A stretch of DNA of 64,000 bases. Origin: Bacillota bacterium (GTDB taxonomy: Bacteria > Bacillota > Clostridia > Acetivibrionales > DSM-1351). Positions 29,401-37,156 of the stretch are shown here, one piece after another. Positions within the stretch are counted from its first letter, which is position 1. The number at the start of each line of letters is the position of its first letter. Below the pieces are notes generated by a model. That model was given only the letters and a program-made list of their open reading frames with translations. It did no database searches and had not been told where the DNA came from. A program made the translations under genes and the position numbers. The stretch spans positions 74,295 through 138,294 of the forward strand of contig JAEYHZ010000009.1 in the NCBI GenBank assembly GCA_023409265.1, in the 5' to 3' direction.

Positions 29401-30329
29401 TGGGCAAGGTATCAGTACCTGAAAACATGCTCACTCCACAAGGTGCAGCAGGGGCACAGAGTGTAGGCATCACCATAGCAAAAACAGATACAAACGAGCT
29501 TGATACTGCAGTAAAGTCACAAATAGGTGAGAGACCTGCAGTAGAACTCATTGTCAGTATAGACGGCAGCAGGATAACATGGAGCAATCCTGAAGCACCT
29601 GTAACAGTGCAAATACCATATACGCCTACAGCAGCTGAACTTGCCGACCCTGAGCATATAGTCGTATGGTACATAGATGAAGCAGGAAAGGCAGTAGCTG
29701 TACCAACCGGCAAGTATGATTCCGAAACCGGTAATGTAACATTTAAAACAACGCACTCCGGCAATTATGCAGTGGCATATGTTAAGAAGAGCTTTATGGA
29801 CATTGGTGAATATTCATGGGCAAGCAGGGCAATAGAAGTTATGGCATCCAAAGGTGTTATTAACGGTACTTCTGAAATGACCTTCAATCCTTCTGCCAAT
29901 ATTAAGCGGGCAGACTTCATACTCATGCTTGTTAAGGCTCTGGGATTATCTGCAAAAACACAGGACAACTTTGCAGATGTAAGCTCAAGTGCATATTATG
30001 CAGAAGCTCTGGCAACAGCTAAGGCTCTTGGAATTACAGCAGGGGTTGGCAACAATAATTTCAATCCAAATGCAAAGATATCTAGAGAAGAGATGATGGT
30101 TCTTTCAGCAAGGGCTATGGAACAAGTCGGGAAACCTTTCGCTATTGCTTCTGATTCGGAGCTGAAAGGATATTCTGATTCAGCACAAATAAGCAGTTAC
30201 GCATTAAATGATGTTGCAGCTTTAGTTAAAGCTGGAATCATAAAAGGCAGCGGCAATTCAATAAAACCGAAGAGAACTGCAACAAGAGCTGAAGCAGCAG
30301 TAATTATTTATAACCTGTACAACAGGTAG
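23472..30329 (+). CDS. S-layer-anchored PL8 polysaccharide lyase, multidomain
   Basis: Secreted 2285-aa lyase that would cleave uronic-acid polysaccharide (hyaluronate, chondroitin or xanthan type) by beta-elimination. A signal peptide (residues 1-28, cut after VFA) precedes the PL8 catalytic region (~30-800). Asn217, His267 (TFMQHGTIVY) and Tyr276 (GGYG) keep the 50- and 9-residue spacing of hyaluronate lyase. Then come a fibronectin III domain (~820-900), a Big_2-like region, two discoidin/F5-8C carbohydrate-binding domains (~1275-1550), Big_2 domains, a helical FIVAR-like stretch, another Big_2, a Gly/Pro linker (~1855-1905), and three SLH repeats (~2110-2285) that bind the cell-wall polymer. 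AAGGAG is 9 nt before the ATG. The substrate is not decided by sequence alone. Confidence 0.92.
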   Translation: MKLKRTLSFILALVMMLTMVLSNMAVFAEGGTSDEFDKLREKWQYMAMGGDYDPNDPSMQELLHAINNVAQDLLDRINPSPTPDWGANDYLWPEYILGKRNDAYADSNNTQFTIRSLKFMALAFQTKGCELYKNAKLKSEILRGIDYIFMKHYKVGVDSNPYGNWFTWEIGGPIYLLETVLLMYDDLTADQIKSYAETALKSTTKTGGADYMYVGANALWRDRVRMYAGILLKDSATLAYVKNDVPTYMGYVTTGDGYYRDGTFMQHGTIVYNGGYGKEAFSDISHFIYMLDDSTWEITGPERDNMSTIVEKNYVPFMYKGVYMDMVRGREITRTDTTDAYAGITISLDVLLFSESVPEAEGTRFKGMIKEWMNNENAIRTLNEGAGVAWYMFPVYNLSKTLEIIRDDSIKPVSNTGKSYTFGKGVRTVHTTDKFTFGLSMYSRDIKNCEIGDSNTNGWYTGIGETYVYTPDIGQFTYQKPTLNWYRLPGVTAVNGMTFSSHTNSNSFAGSTTLNGTYSTAGLEISASDTKVSAKKSWFMFDDEVVALGTDITSTQNNKVETTIDNHYITGDNALIVNGERQSDELGWNGKIDNARWALIEGNVKGSNIGVYFPKATRVGAVRETRTGKWTDLGTYNVDESVQSANYLTMWIDHGSKPVNDSYAYVLLPGTTEAQVENYADSSDTEIIRQDNDVHAVYEKTLHTLGVNFWKDGDQSIDAMGVKDYLSVDKASSIMIKEDDNKLSFALSDTTKRNSGPITVDINRAATSIITGDNRIKVIQTSPTIRLEIDVNNSVGNPIEAEFSFKKLEVPGETSITNMSLSDDTLSLEFAKALRATGYKLVYGTESGKYSESLVTSESTAQIKGLNSNTTYYFAVKAINDSGEGAPSQEKSFAIGNTRTLTDDFADFSKTVSYSGGWAFDSSNANTYYGGDTTRLKRNDADKTNPRREEYLTYYVPSPKKFVLTTYDYGLANAGDNTILNFYGSADNKNWAPISATKDGTVTTNKWSKVIYTNSGNLDNSIKYIKIAVSNNTKIYAPQLSSLVIDYAWTSDRNVMDTMLDDSRTYEVKGGAAYIAGDGVKFGGDKDILIKTGSENATILYSYTNIQNAKLTAFISKVNGGAVSVESSKDGKSFIPVTPEEIPDGDSGDYNKVVYSIPSFEEGTNYLLLTVSGGADSIAIADLNLSYAHEIAPIQKIRFKDKQLEAVMNYNLVPTVKLAPMNATGEIYYTISNKDIAAVNSLTGELQAQEFGTAVLTAKVLGTEEDVSANINVRTSQNIALNSNTTASTVKSGYPVSNATDGNYLSRWESNVGPAQWLQVDLGFPKEFEAIELNWQQYATNYAIQGSLNGTDWVDLYTETNGKGGNVWNEFDGVKEYRYVRLIGTQASAAYSLYEFRVLSFKPQSIVLQNLALGKAATTSGNDSSNGDPKAAIDGDTSTRWASARTDDQWYSIDLGVPCNIYQINLNWEAAYGKEYDIQVYDDSNAVTNVVSERNGSAGWKRYSIDQPVQGRYVRMQGIKRGSTYGYSFYEFEVYGSLEQTTVSAISFASDKLTVVRNHKKTAAVITDPPYINEGSIAFVSSNPEIATVSNKGVVTGITTGSAIITAFAAADNNVNASCEVTVTDYNGAPIPASSLEVQGGVAIMEKGTSAQLDATITPDDASIKNIRWTSSDESVLLVTNEGLIRAIGLGTATIRGISVANPELVYEQDIRVVDAEVETVKALINAIGTVTLNSKGDIDAARDAYNKLNDDQKALVDNYEVLTAAETQYEQLLETEKVNGVKLNTLSMYMAIGDSGQLTATISPSTAVNKNVTWSSSNSNVAEVDANGMVTAVGAGTAVITVTTEDGGKTATCSVTVRSGQNDGGGNPDGGNSGGGGSSGTPGTVPPVTQPVKTRPTTQTGNTPGTIQVAAPVVNGAGVATTTIDADALTKALQESDTAKINVPKAEGARAYETVLPATVLMSEDASKKIEISTELGKVSVPENMLTPQGAAGAQSVGITIAKTDTNELDTAVKSQIGERPAVELIVSIDGSRITWSNPEAPVTVQIPYTPTAAELADPEHIVVWYIDEAGKAVAVPTGKYDSETGNVTFKTTHSGNYAVAYVKKSFMDIGEYSWASRAIEVMASKGVINGTSEMTFNPSANIKRADFILMLVKALGLSAKTQDNFADVSSSAYYAEALATAKALGITAGVGNNNFNPNAKISREEMMVLSARAMEQVGKPFAIASDSELKGYSDSAQISSYALNDVAALVKAGIIKGSGNSIKPKRTATRAEAAVIIYNLYNR

Positions 30330-30336
30330 TTTTCAG

Positions 30337-30380
30337 AAAACGGGGTTATCCTTTAATTTAGGAAACCCCGTTTGATTTTT
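30337..30380 (+). terminator. terminator after the PL8 gene
   Basis: AAACGGGGTT and AACCCCGTTT form the stem, with an inner TCCT/AGGA pair, followed by GATTTTT. It is part of the direct repeat copied at 34606. Confidence 0.85.
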
Positions 30381-30449
30381 ATACAGAATCGGTACAAAAA
30401 TTATTTTACCGCTCATAACCGGTATATGGTTATGCTGCGTACTAATTAT

Positions 30450-30502
30450 AAGTCATGAGTCCAGGAATAGTACTAACTGCACCTGAACTCATGACTTTTT
30501 TT
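30450..30502 (+). terminator. second terminator hairpin
   Basis: AAGTCATGAGTCCAGG pairs with CCTGAACTCATGACTT (one mismatch), followed by a run of T. Also within the direct repeat. Confidence 0.8.
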
Positions 30503-30771
30503 ATAAATTAGAAAATGAATGAAAAAGCCGTGACACCATTTCGCGTTACTTATGACTTAAAAACTTTAGTTAATCAAAATACGAACTTATTTACTATAAA
30601 AACTTATTTATAATTTATTTTAGTCACATAGGAGGTGAGTCCGTCTACCTTGCACTTGAATAACTGTCTGTCTAGTAATATAATCAAATAGTAGAAATAT
30701 TTTCTAAGGTGTAATTGTTTTCTTAAGATCAATGATATAATTTATATTAGTCGGCATCGGAGGAGTGTTGA

Positions 30772-31526
30772 ATGAACTTTGTAAACCCACCAGCAGAATC
30801 ACCTCAACATGTTACTCATAAAACATTTTACAGCCAAGTATTAAATCATGAAATAGGCTATAATATCTATCTTCCGCCGGGTACAAAGACTGCGGCGAAA
30901 AATATCCGGTTGCGTACCATATTCACGGATGGACGGGCAACGAATCTTCCGAGATATGGCCGCTGGAAAAGGTCTATAAAAACAGACGAGCCATTACTGT
31001 TTTTGTCAACGCCATTTCGTCGGAAGACAATTATTTCGATGCCTTATTGCAAATTGAATCCATCATTATTAAGGAACTGATTCCCCATATCGACGGTCAG
31101 TACAGAACAGACACAACCCGTGAGAACAGAATGCTGTCAGGGTTTTCGATGGGCGGCAACATGGCGTTTTATTATGCAGTTAAGCACCCCGAGCTGTTTG
31201 GTTCCGTAACCCCTTACGCAGGAACCTATCACCATCTCTATCTCAAAGAATACCGTACTGTGGGGGTAGCACCGGAAAAAGTCATCGAGTTATACGAAGA
31301 TATGATGAGAGAAGAATGGTATTTGGAGGAAAACAATATTTTATGTTTGGTACGGCAAAATGCGGAAAAAATTCGAGGCAAACTAAAAATTGATATTCAT
31401 ATCGGCACAGCTGACATATTATTTTGTGATAATGAAATTTTACGTTTATATTTGGATTCGTTGAATATCCCGCATGAGTACAGGAAATTCGAGGAGATTG
31501 ACCACGACTTGGAAAAAATATTATAG
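30772..31526 (+). pseudogene. frameshifted esterase (esterase D / feruloyl-esterase-like)
   Basis: The first frame encodes MNFVNPPAESPQHVTH to YNIYLPPG, then loses sense; the +1 frame continues YKDCGEKYPVAYHIHGWTGN and runs to the stop at 31526. The shift falls at the G run near 30878-30881 and is explained by one missing base. The rest keeps the alpha/beta-hydrolase nucleophile GFSMGG and a C-terminal DHDLE His. The gene would encode about 250 aa. A sequencing error is the alternative to a true pseudogene. Confidence 0.8.
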
Positions 31527-32002
31527 CACTCACTAATAAGCAAACTGAAATGATAAACTGAATATAAGCTCATCACATGATTATACGTCTATCTTCGTTA
31601 TACTAATTATATTGTAGGTAACAGTTGGAATAAATATAAAAGTATTTTTGTTGTTATAAATAGATGATGGGTTGAGACAACTCTGACAACCTTCAAAAAT
31701 AGTAAAAACACAAAATTTGGGACACTCCCAAATTATACAACATTTTTATATGGAAGTATGTTAATAATACTTATTTAAGTAAATAATTTTACAACTATTT
31801 TTATTTAGCTTAGGATATGATGAGTAAAATTTAAGTATTTATATGTGCTGAAATTCCACAATTTTTTTATAATTCCTCAACAACTGTTCCAGTCTAATAA
31901 AGTTGTATACTGGATAATAAAGATATGTACTTGATAATAAAATTGCATACTAAGATCGGATTCATAGACCCGAACTTGGTATGCAATTTTTGTTTATTAT
32001 AG
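31527..32002. other. gene-free AT-rich spacer with a terminator-like hairpin
   Basis: No coding signal is visible. The only structure is TTGCATACTAAG...CTTGGTATGCAA followed by TTTTTG at about 31942-31992, which looks like an intrinsic terminator on the plus strand. Confidence 0.5.
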
Positions 32003-32323
32003 ATTGTTATATTTTACATTCTGTCAGGCACTTCGATTCCGAGTAAATCTAAACAAGTTTATTATGTTTGGAATGATGTTATAGATACTCAGGTAAATGA
32101 AGATGGAGCGTTTATTGTAGTTGCGCAGCTTGATGCTCAAGGAGATATCATACCTAATACGCAGAGAGGTATGAATTGGAAAACCAGTCTTAAAGGAACA
32201 AAAATAACAATAAATCATATAAACCCTGTTAAAGAAGCGATAAATATTGGTATATATATGGGACTTCATGGTACGGGTACATTTTGGGTTGATGATGTAA
32301 CACTAAATGAATATTCTGATTAA
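32003..32323 (+). pseudogene. C-terminal fragment of a carbohydrate-binding protein
   Basis: An open frame of 107 codons with no start: an in-frame TAG sits directly upstream and no ATG occurs before residue ~58. The text includes YYVWNDVIDTQVNEDGAF and ends GTGTFWVDDVTLNEYSD, which resembles the last strand of CBM4/9-type beta-sandwich modules (FWVDDVTL). It is a detached gene end inside the accessory island. Confidence 0.6.
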
Positions 32324-32419
32324 GTAATTATTATAAGTTTTAATAAACCAATAGCTTTTATACAAATTTTATTTTATAGGAATATATATTCCATTGTAAT
32401 ACAACGCTTTAGCAAATAA

Positions 32420-32460
32420 CAAGTAAGCCCAGCTTTATTGCTGGGCTACTTGCCGCTTTT
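32420..32460 (+). terminator. terminator after the CBM fragment
   Basis: CAAGTAAGCCCAGC and GCTGGGCTACTTG pair with one bulge, followed by CCGCTTTT. It would have ended the gene whose 3' end remains. Confidence 0.6.
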
Positions 32461-32548
32461 GAAAATAAGTAATCGCAAATCTCTTATATCTGAAATAATT
32501 TATATATCCTATCATTGAATAAAATTAGCAACATATATGAGGCTAAAC

Positions 32549-32583
32549 AAGATTAGAACTACGAATCTAATCTTTATTTTTTT
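32549..32583 (+). terminator. intrinsic terminator
   Basis: AAGATTAGA and TCTAATCTT form a stem followed by TATTTTTTT. No intact gene lies directly upstream. Confidence 0.65.
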
Positions 32584-33237
32584 CATCGGTTCTAAGGTAT
32601 GACTCGATAGTCAGTATTAATTTTATGCAGATTTACTCTTGGATTGAAAGATGCTACAGATGTCTATTTTAGAAATATGTTTTTAACCTGACCTAGATTC
32701 ATTAAACAATGGATGTTCTAAATAGCGATTACTGAACCAAATATTTTTAGTAAAAGAGCTGAAAAATCATGTTTAATTACAAACTTAAATTTAAAAGGAA
32801 CATAAAATTTAAATTTTAAGTTATAAATATGTAAAAATTAACTCATGGCTTTTCTTTTTCAATCGAATATAAATGGAAAGAAAATAGATAAAAGCATTGA
32901 CTTAAAAGGCTTGTTTATAGAACTATAATTATGGTAAAGTAATACAAAATGAATAATAACTCTCATGAGAGGCACATTCTCTCTACACTACCAGAAAAAG
33001 CAGAGATGAATGGAAAATACTACTTATTCAAGTTGCAATTATGGCTGCTGGCGAAAAATGCAAGATTTTTAGCATTTGCAAAAAATAGCGGAGAAAAAGT
33101 ACTGAGACAATTAAAATTGTCAAAGCATTTAAATTTATGTAGACATGCCACAATAGCTGTATTCTCTTTACTTGCTAATCAGGGAAAAATAAAAGTTAGC
33201 AACTATGCTTAATAGTAAGCCGTCTACCGATTCATAA
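32584..33237. other. degenerate stretch without a recognisable gene
   Basis: AT-rich DNA. A frame at 32949-33212 (87 codons) is open but has no ribosome site and no family I can name; it may be a remnant. No RNA or repeat is visible. Confidence 0.4.
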
Positions 33238-33481
33238 TGAATCGACAAGATTAAAGGATATACTGATTCCGGTGGAAAATTTGAAAGTGCTTTTTTCATA
33301 AAGCCTAACTTTGAAATGGTTGCAAAAATCAGTAAAAAGTGTGGTGTAGTAGGGTTTCACGTGTTTACAGCGGAGACAAAATTCAATTCTACTCAAGCTT
33401 GTACATGGATAATGGAACCGTAAAGAAAGTTAAAGTTAGAGGCAATGCCTTAAACGTAGGGGAACATGAATTCAAGATTTA
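33238..33481 (+). pseudogene. frameshifted gene remnant, unknown family
   Basis: Two adjoining frames make sense in turn: IDKIKGYTDSGGKFESAFF onward to VVGFHV, then, one base over, VYSGDKIQFYSSLYMDNG to a stop at 33481. No start codon or ribosome site precedes the first part. The product is not recognised. It appears to be the end of a broken gene. Confidence 0.45.
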
Positions 33482-33620
33482 AGTAAGTATACCAAAAACT
33501 AATATATGTGATAGGCGGATGCCGCATATTAATAAGAGTACAGCGTTATTAGTGATGGATGCCAGATGGTTTGCACGATTCTTTTAACCGATGAAATTGA
33601 ATTTGAATAGGAGGACAGAT

Positions 33621-34199
33621 ATGAAAATACTACTTTTTCTTGCTAAAGGTGTTGAACTAATCGAAATGAGCGCCTTTATTGATGTTTTTGGATGGGATAG
33701 GCACTACAACAACGGTAATATCGAGATCGTCACTTGCGGGTTTACAAAGGAAGTGATAAGCACTTTTAATGTTCCGATCGGAGTGGATTTACTGATAGAT
33801 GAAGTAAGTACTGATGATTATATTGCTTTGGCGATACCAGGTGGATTTTCAGAATATGGCTTTTACGAAGAGGCATACGCTGAAAAATTTTTGGATTTGA
33901 TTCAACGGTTCAATGATAAAAGTAAGTGGATTGCCTCAATCTGTGTAGGCGCTCTTCCTATAGGTAAAAGTGGGATTCTGAACGGGAAGAGGGGAACTAC
34001 TTATCATTTGATGGGGGGAAGAAGGCAAAAGCAACTTGGGGAGTTCGGGGTTAAAGTAATTAATGAGCCTGTGGTAGTTGACGGGAATATTATTACGTCC
34101 TGGTGTCCATCGACAGCAGTTGAAGTAGCCTATAAACTTATGGAAGTATTAAGGACAAAGGAAGATTCAGATAAAGTACGGAAGATAATGGGTTATTAA
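33621..34199 (+). CDS. DJ-1/PfpI family protein
   Basis: Glutamine-amidotransferase-like fold protein, possibly a glyoxalase, chaperone-type or hydrolase activity; the family is heterogeneous. The nucleophile elbow is ASICVGALPIG with Cys108, and the conserved early Glu is Glu15. The ATG at 33621 follows AGGAGG closely; the longer frame from 33591 covers that site. The protein is 192 aa. It is an intact gene in an island otherwise full of fragments. Confidence 0.85.
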   Translation: MKILLFLAKGVELIEMSAFIDVFGWDRHYNNGNIEIVTCGFTKEVISTFNVPIGVDLLIDEVSTDDYIALAIPGGFSEYGFYEEAYAEKFLDLIQRFNDKSKWIASICVGALPIGKSGILNGKRGTTYHLMGGRRQKQLGEFGVKVINEPVVVDGNIITSWCPSTAVEVAYKLMEVLRTKEDSDKVRKIMGY

Positions 34200-34305
34200 A
34201 ATGTGGACGATTGAATGATTTTTAGTTCTATGAGGTATAAGCAATGATGAAAAAATAATTGGAGTTTATTTCAATAAAATATTATTGTTTGTGGAGGGAA
34301 GAAGA

Positions 34306-34599
34306 GTGTGTTGCTATTTCATTGCTCAAATCAAAATTAACGATGCAGATGAATACCAAAAATATTTGGATGGATGTGATGAGGTGTTTTCTAGGTATAA
34401 AGGAGAATATCTGTCTGTTGATGGAAATCCTACTGTACTGGAAGGTGAATGGAATTATACCCGTACTGTTTTAATCCGTTTTCCAACGGAACTAGATTTT
34501 AGGTACTGGTATGAATCTCCTGAATATCAGCAAATACTTAAACACCGCCTAAAGGCAGCAAAATGTGATTCACTTTTGATAAAAGGTCTGGATGAATGA
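34306..34599 (+). CDS. DUF1330 family protein
   Basis: Small ferredoxin-like (dimeric alpha-beta barrel) protein of unknown function. The family pattern is clear: YFIAQIKINDADEYQKYL, a central VLEGEWNYTRTVLIRFP, and WYESPEYQQILKHR. The start is a GTG at 34306 with GGAGG 8 nt upstream; the product is 97 aa. It follows the PfpI gene by about 100 nt and may share its transcript. The direct-repeat terminator follows at once. Confidence 0.8.
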   Translation: MCCYFIAQIKINDADEYQKYLDGCDEVFSRYKGEYLSVDGNPTVLEGEWNYTRTVLIRFPTELDFRYWYESPEYQQILKHRLKAAKCDSLLIKGLDE

Positions 34600-34605
34600 T
34601 TATAA

Positions 34606-34890
34606 AAAACGGGGTTTTCAATTTAGGAAACCCCGTTTGATTTTTATACAGAATAGGTACAAAAATTATTTTACCGCTCATAACCGGTATATGGTTATGC
34701 TGCGTACAAATTAAAAGTCATGAGTCCAGGAATAGTATTAACTGCACCTGAACTCATGACTTTTTTTATAAATTAAAAAATGAATGAAAAAGCCGTGACA
34801 CCATTTTGCATTACTATGACTTGAAAAAACTTTAGTTATCAAAATGCGAACTTATTTACTATAAAAACTTATTTATAATTTATTTTAGTC
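34606..34890 (+). repeat. long direct repeat, right copy
   Basis: Copy of 30337-30625, including both terminator hairpins (34606-34644 and near 34718-34770). It begins 7 nt after the DUF1330 stop and ends where the 27-bp palindrome begins to diverge from the left copy. Confidence 0.85.
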
Positions 34891-34935
34891 TATATATATT
34901 TTAAGATATAAAATATATATAGACTAAAATAAATT
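34877..34935. repeat. perfect 27-bp inverted repeat, 5-nt loop
   Basis: Arms 34877-34903 and 34909-34935 are exact complements (AATTTATTTTAGTC at the outer end). The outer left half is the end of the direct repeat; the right arm is its inverted copy. It would extrude as a long AT-rich cruciform or transcribe as a hairpin. Confidence 0.8.
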
Positions 34936-35091
34936 ATTATGCTAATATATAACTAAATTATTACTATTATCCCACAAAATACAATAACATAATTTATTTA
35001 ATAAAAATAGTATTAAATTATTTCATAGCTGAAATCATCTTTTATAGAGCATTAGCCTAATAGAAAAAATTTCTTACCTATGTGCATTTCA

Positions 35092-35140
35092 ACGAGGCAG
35101 GGTGTCCTCAAGGACGCAATGGGCATCTGTTACCTCGGTA
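35092..35140 (+). ncRNA. candidate structured RNA leader
   Basis: CGAGGCAG pairs with CTGTTACCTCG (bulged) and encloses GTCC-tcaa-GGAC, with GGACGCAATGGGC next to it. It stands out in GC from AT-rich surroundings and lies 90-140 nt before the GH16 gene. GGACGCAA and GTTACC recall parts of the c-di-GMP-I riboswitch, but the second arm is missing. Confidence 0.3.
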
Positions 35141-35231
35141 TATAAATAAACATTGTTTATTTAATAATCTGAGAAAGGAGGTAAAACTATTAATTGCGCA
35201 GATATTTCAATAATTAAAAGGAGGTTTTAGA

Positions 35232-37139
35232 ATGTTAACGAAAGCTAAAAAAAACATTAGCTTATTAGTTGTTGCGGCCATGATATTGTCAATGTGTCTG
35301 GTTGAATCGTTTGGAAGTGTATTTGCAGCTGCAAACCTGGTAAACAATCCGGGATTTGAATCACAAAAAACCGGGTGGTATGAACTGGGACCGAGTACTG
35401 CTACATCTGTAGTAACATCTGGTGCCAGTGGAACTTCATACACCTTGAGGATTGGAACCGGTGAGGGAGGAATGGGACAAAAGGTAACAGCATCAGCCGG
35501 AACTTCCTATACCTTATCAGGATGGGGAAAGGTCAGTACAACCGGAGAGGTTGCTTATCTTGGCGTGGATTGTATGGATAGTGCAGGTACCAAGCTGGCT
35601 GGTGGAAAATTTGAGGTTACATTCACCACCTCGACTTTTACCAGTAAATCAATAACATTTACTGCAGTGACAGGAACTACCCAATTACAGGTATATACCT
35701 ATAAGAACCCAGGTTCAGGGTATGCCTATCTGGATGAAATAAACCTTACAACAGGTTCAGTTCTTTCTGCCCCTTCCGGGCTTCAAGCAGGAACACCAAC
35801 ATCCTCAACAATTCCGTTAAGTTGGAACCCTGTTGCAGGAGCGACTGGTTATAAGCTGTACAGAGATAATAGTGTGATTTATTCTGGTAGTGCCGCATCA
35901 TATAACGACACAGGTTTAACTGCCGGCACTACTTATTCCTATAAGGTATCAGCAACTAATTCTTCAGGTGAGTCGGCTCAATCAGCTGCTGTAAGCGCCG
36001 TAACAGCTGCTACAGGTGGAACTGGAGCCACAATGGTAAATCCTGGTTTTGAATCACAGAAAACCGGCTGGTATGAATTAGGGGCAAGTACTGTGACCTC
36101 GGTAGAGACGCCAGGTGCCAATGGAACTGCGTATACATTGAGAATTGGAACAGGTGAGGGCGGAATGGGGCAAAAAATTACCGCAACAGCGGGAACCTCA
36201 TATACGTTGTCCGGCTGGGGAAAAGTGAGTACCAGCGGAGAGGTTGCATATTTGGGCGTGGACTGTATGAATAGTGCAGGAACAAAAATTGCCGGCGGTA
36301 AATTTGAGGTTACATTTACAACAACAGCATTCGCAAAAAAATCTTTAACGTTAACTGCCGTAGAGGGAACTACACAGATACATATCTATACATATAAGAA
36401 TGGCGGTGCCGGATATGCGTATATTGATGAAATATCAATCAACTCTGCAACCTCCGGAGCTGGTGCACAGGCATTTTTTGATGATTTCACAGGGAGCTCG
36501 GTTGACACAGCAAGATGGGAAGTTGTAAATCAGGTTTGGGGTACAGGCAACAATGGAGTAATACCTGAAAATGTCTCTGTAAGTAATGGAATGCTCTGTG
36601 TCAGGGGAAATGGTGATCTTTACTCCGGTGTTAAAAGGACAGGTGGATGCATAAAGACAGTTGGCAGCAATTATGCATCCGGAAGCTATGAAGTAAAAAT
36701 GAAGGTATTGCCGCAGATGGGCGCATTATCTGCAATGTGGACTTATTATAATGATGGAACTATAAATCATGAAATAGATATTGAAATGCCGGGTAATACT
36801 CAGAATTTCAACTATGTATTATGTACTGACTGGATACAGGCGATTGAAAGTAATACATACAGAACAACACAGCTCGTTCAGACTTCTACACCCCAAAATG
36901 ACGGGGAATGGCATGTGTATAGATTCGATTGGCACACAAACCCAAAACGAGTTGACTATTATCGAGATGGAGTATTGCTTACCAGCCAGACAACAACAGT
37001 ACCAAATCACGGAAGTAATTTCTGGGTAGGGGTATGGTTCCCCAACAATTGGTCCGGTACACCGAATTTTGCAACAGATTACATGTATGTTGATTATGTT
37101 AAGTTTACACCGTTCAACGAGTCCGGGGATGCCTACTAG
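35232..37139 (+). CDS. secreted GH16 beta-glucanase with two repeated binding modules
   Basis: Extracellular endo-glucanase, probably of beta-1,3 or mixed-linkage glucan. A signal peptide (~1-33) is followed by a beta-sandwich module (~37-175, NPGFESQKTGWYELG), a fibronectin III domain (~180-260), a second, highly similar copy of the first module (~268-410), and a C-terminal GH16 domain (~415-635). The catalytic motif HEIDIEMPG places Glu514 (nucleophile), Asp516 and Glu518 (acid/base). AGGAGG precedes the ATG. No SLH or dockerin is present, so it is probably released. It is the first gene of the beta-glucan locus. Confidence 0.9.
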   Translation: MLTKAKKNISLLVVAAMILSMCLVESFGSVFAAANLVNNPGFESQKTGWYELGPSTATSVVTSGASGTSYTLRIGTGEGGMGQKVTASAGTSYTLSGWGKVSTTGEVAYLGVDCMDSAGTKLAGGKFEVTFTTSTFTSKSITFTAVTGTTQLQVYTYKNPGSGYAYLDEINLTTGSVLSAPSGLQAGTPTSSTIPLSWNPVAGATGYKLYRDNSVIYSGSAASYNDTGLTAGTTYSYKVSATNSSGESAQSAAVSAVTAATGGTGATMVNPGFESQKTGWYELGASTVTSVETPGANGTAYTLRIGTGEGGMGQKITATAGTSYTLSGWGKVSTSGEVAYLGVDCMNSAGTKIAGGKFEVTFTTTAFAKKSLTLTAVEGTTQIHIYTYKNGGAGYAYIDEISINSATSGAGAQAFFDDFTGSSVDTARWEVVNQVWGTGNNGVIPENVSVSNGMLCVRGNGDLYSGVKRTGGCIKTVGSNYASGSYEVKMKVLPQMGALSAMWTYYNDGTINHEIDIEMPGNTQNFNYVLCTDWIQAIESNTYRTTQLVQTSTPQNDGEWHVYRFDWHTNPKRVDYYRDGVLLTSQTTTVPNHGSNFWVGVWFPNNWSGTPNFATDYMYVDYVKFTPFNESGDAY

Positions 37140-37156
37140 GAAATATAACATATGGG

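Larger units (their letters stand above)
30337..30625 (+). repeat. long direct repeat, left copy
   Basis: This 289-bp stretch is repeated at 34606-34890 with small indels and a few substitutions. It contains two terminator hairpins and a CATAACC/TGGTTATG hairpin. It starts just after the PL8 stop and ends at the shared TTATTTTAGTC. Confidence 0.85.

Noticed and set aside
28748..29764. Long minus-strand frames across the end of the PL8 gene
   Set aside because: They are antisense to well-defined linker and domain sequence of the lyase, and reflect its biased codon composition.
32949..33212. 87-codon frame as a real gene
   Set aside because: No ribosome site, no recognisable domain, and it sits among gene remnants.
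35092..35140. c-di-GMP-I riboswitch
   Set aside because: Only GGACGCAA and GTTACC match; the GNRA tetraloop and second arm are absent, so I list it only as a structured candidate.
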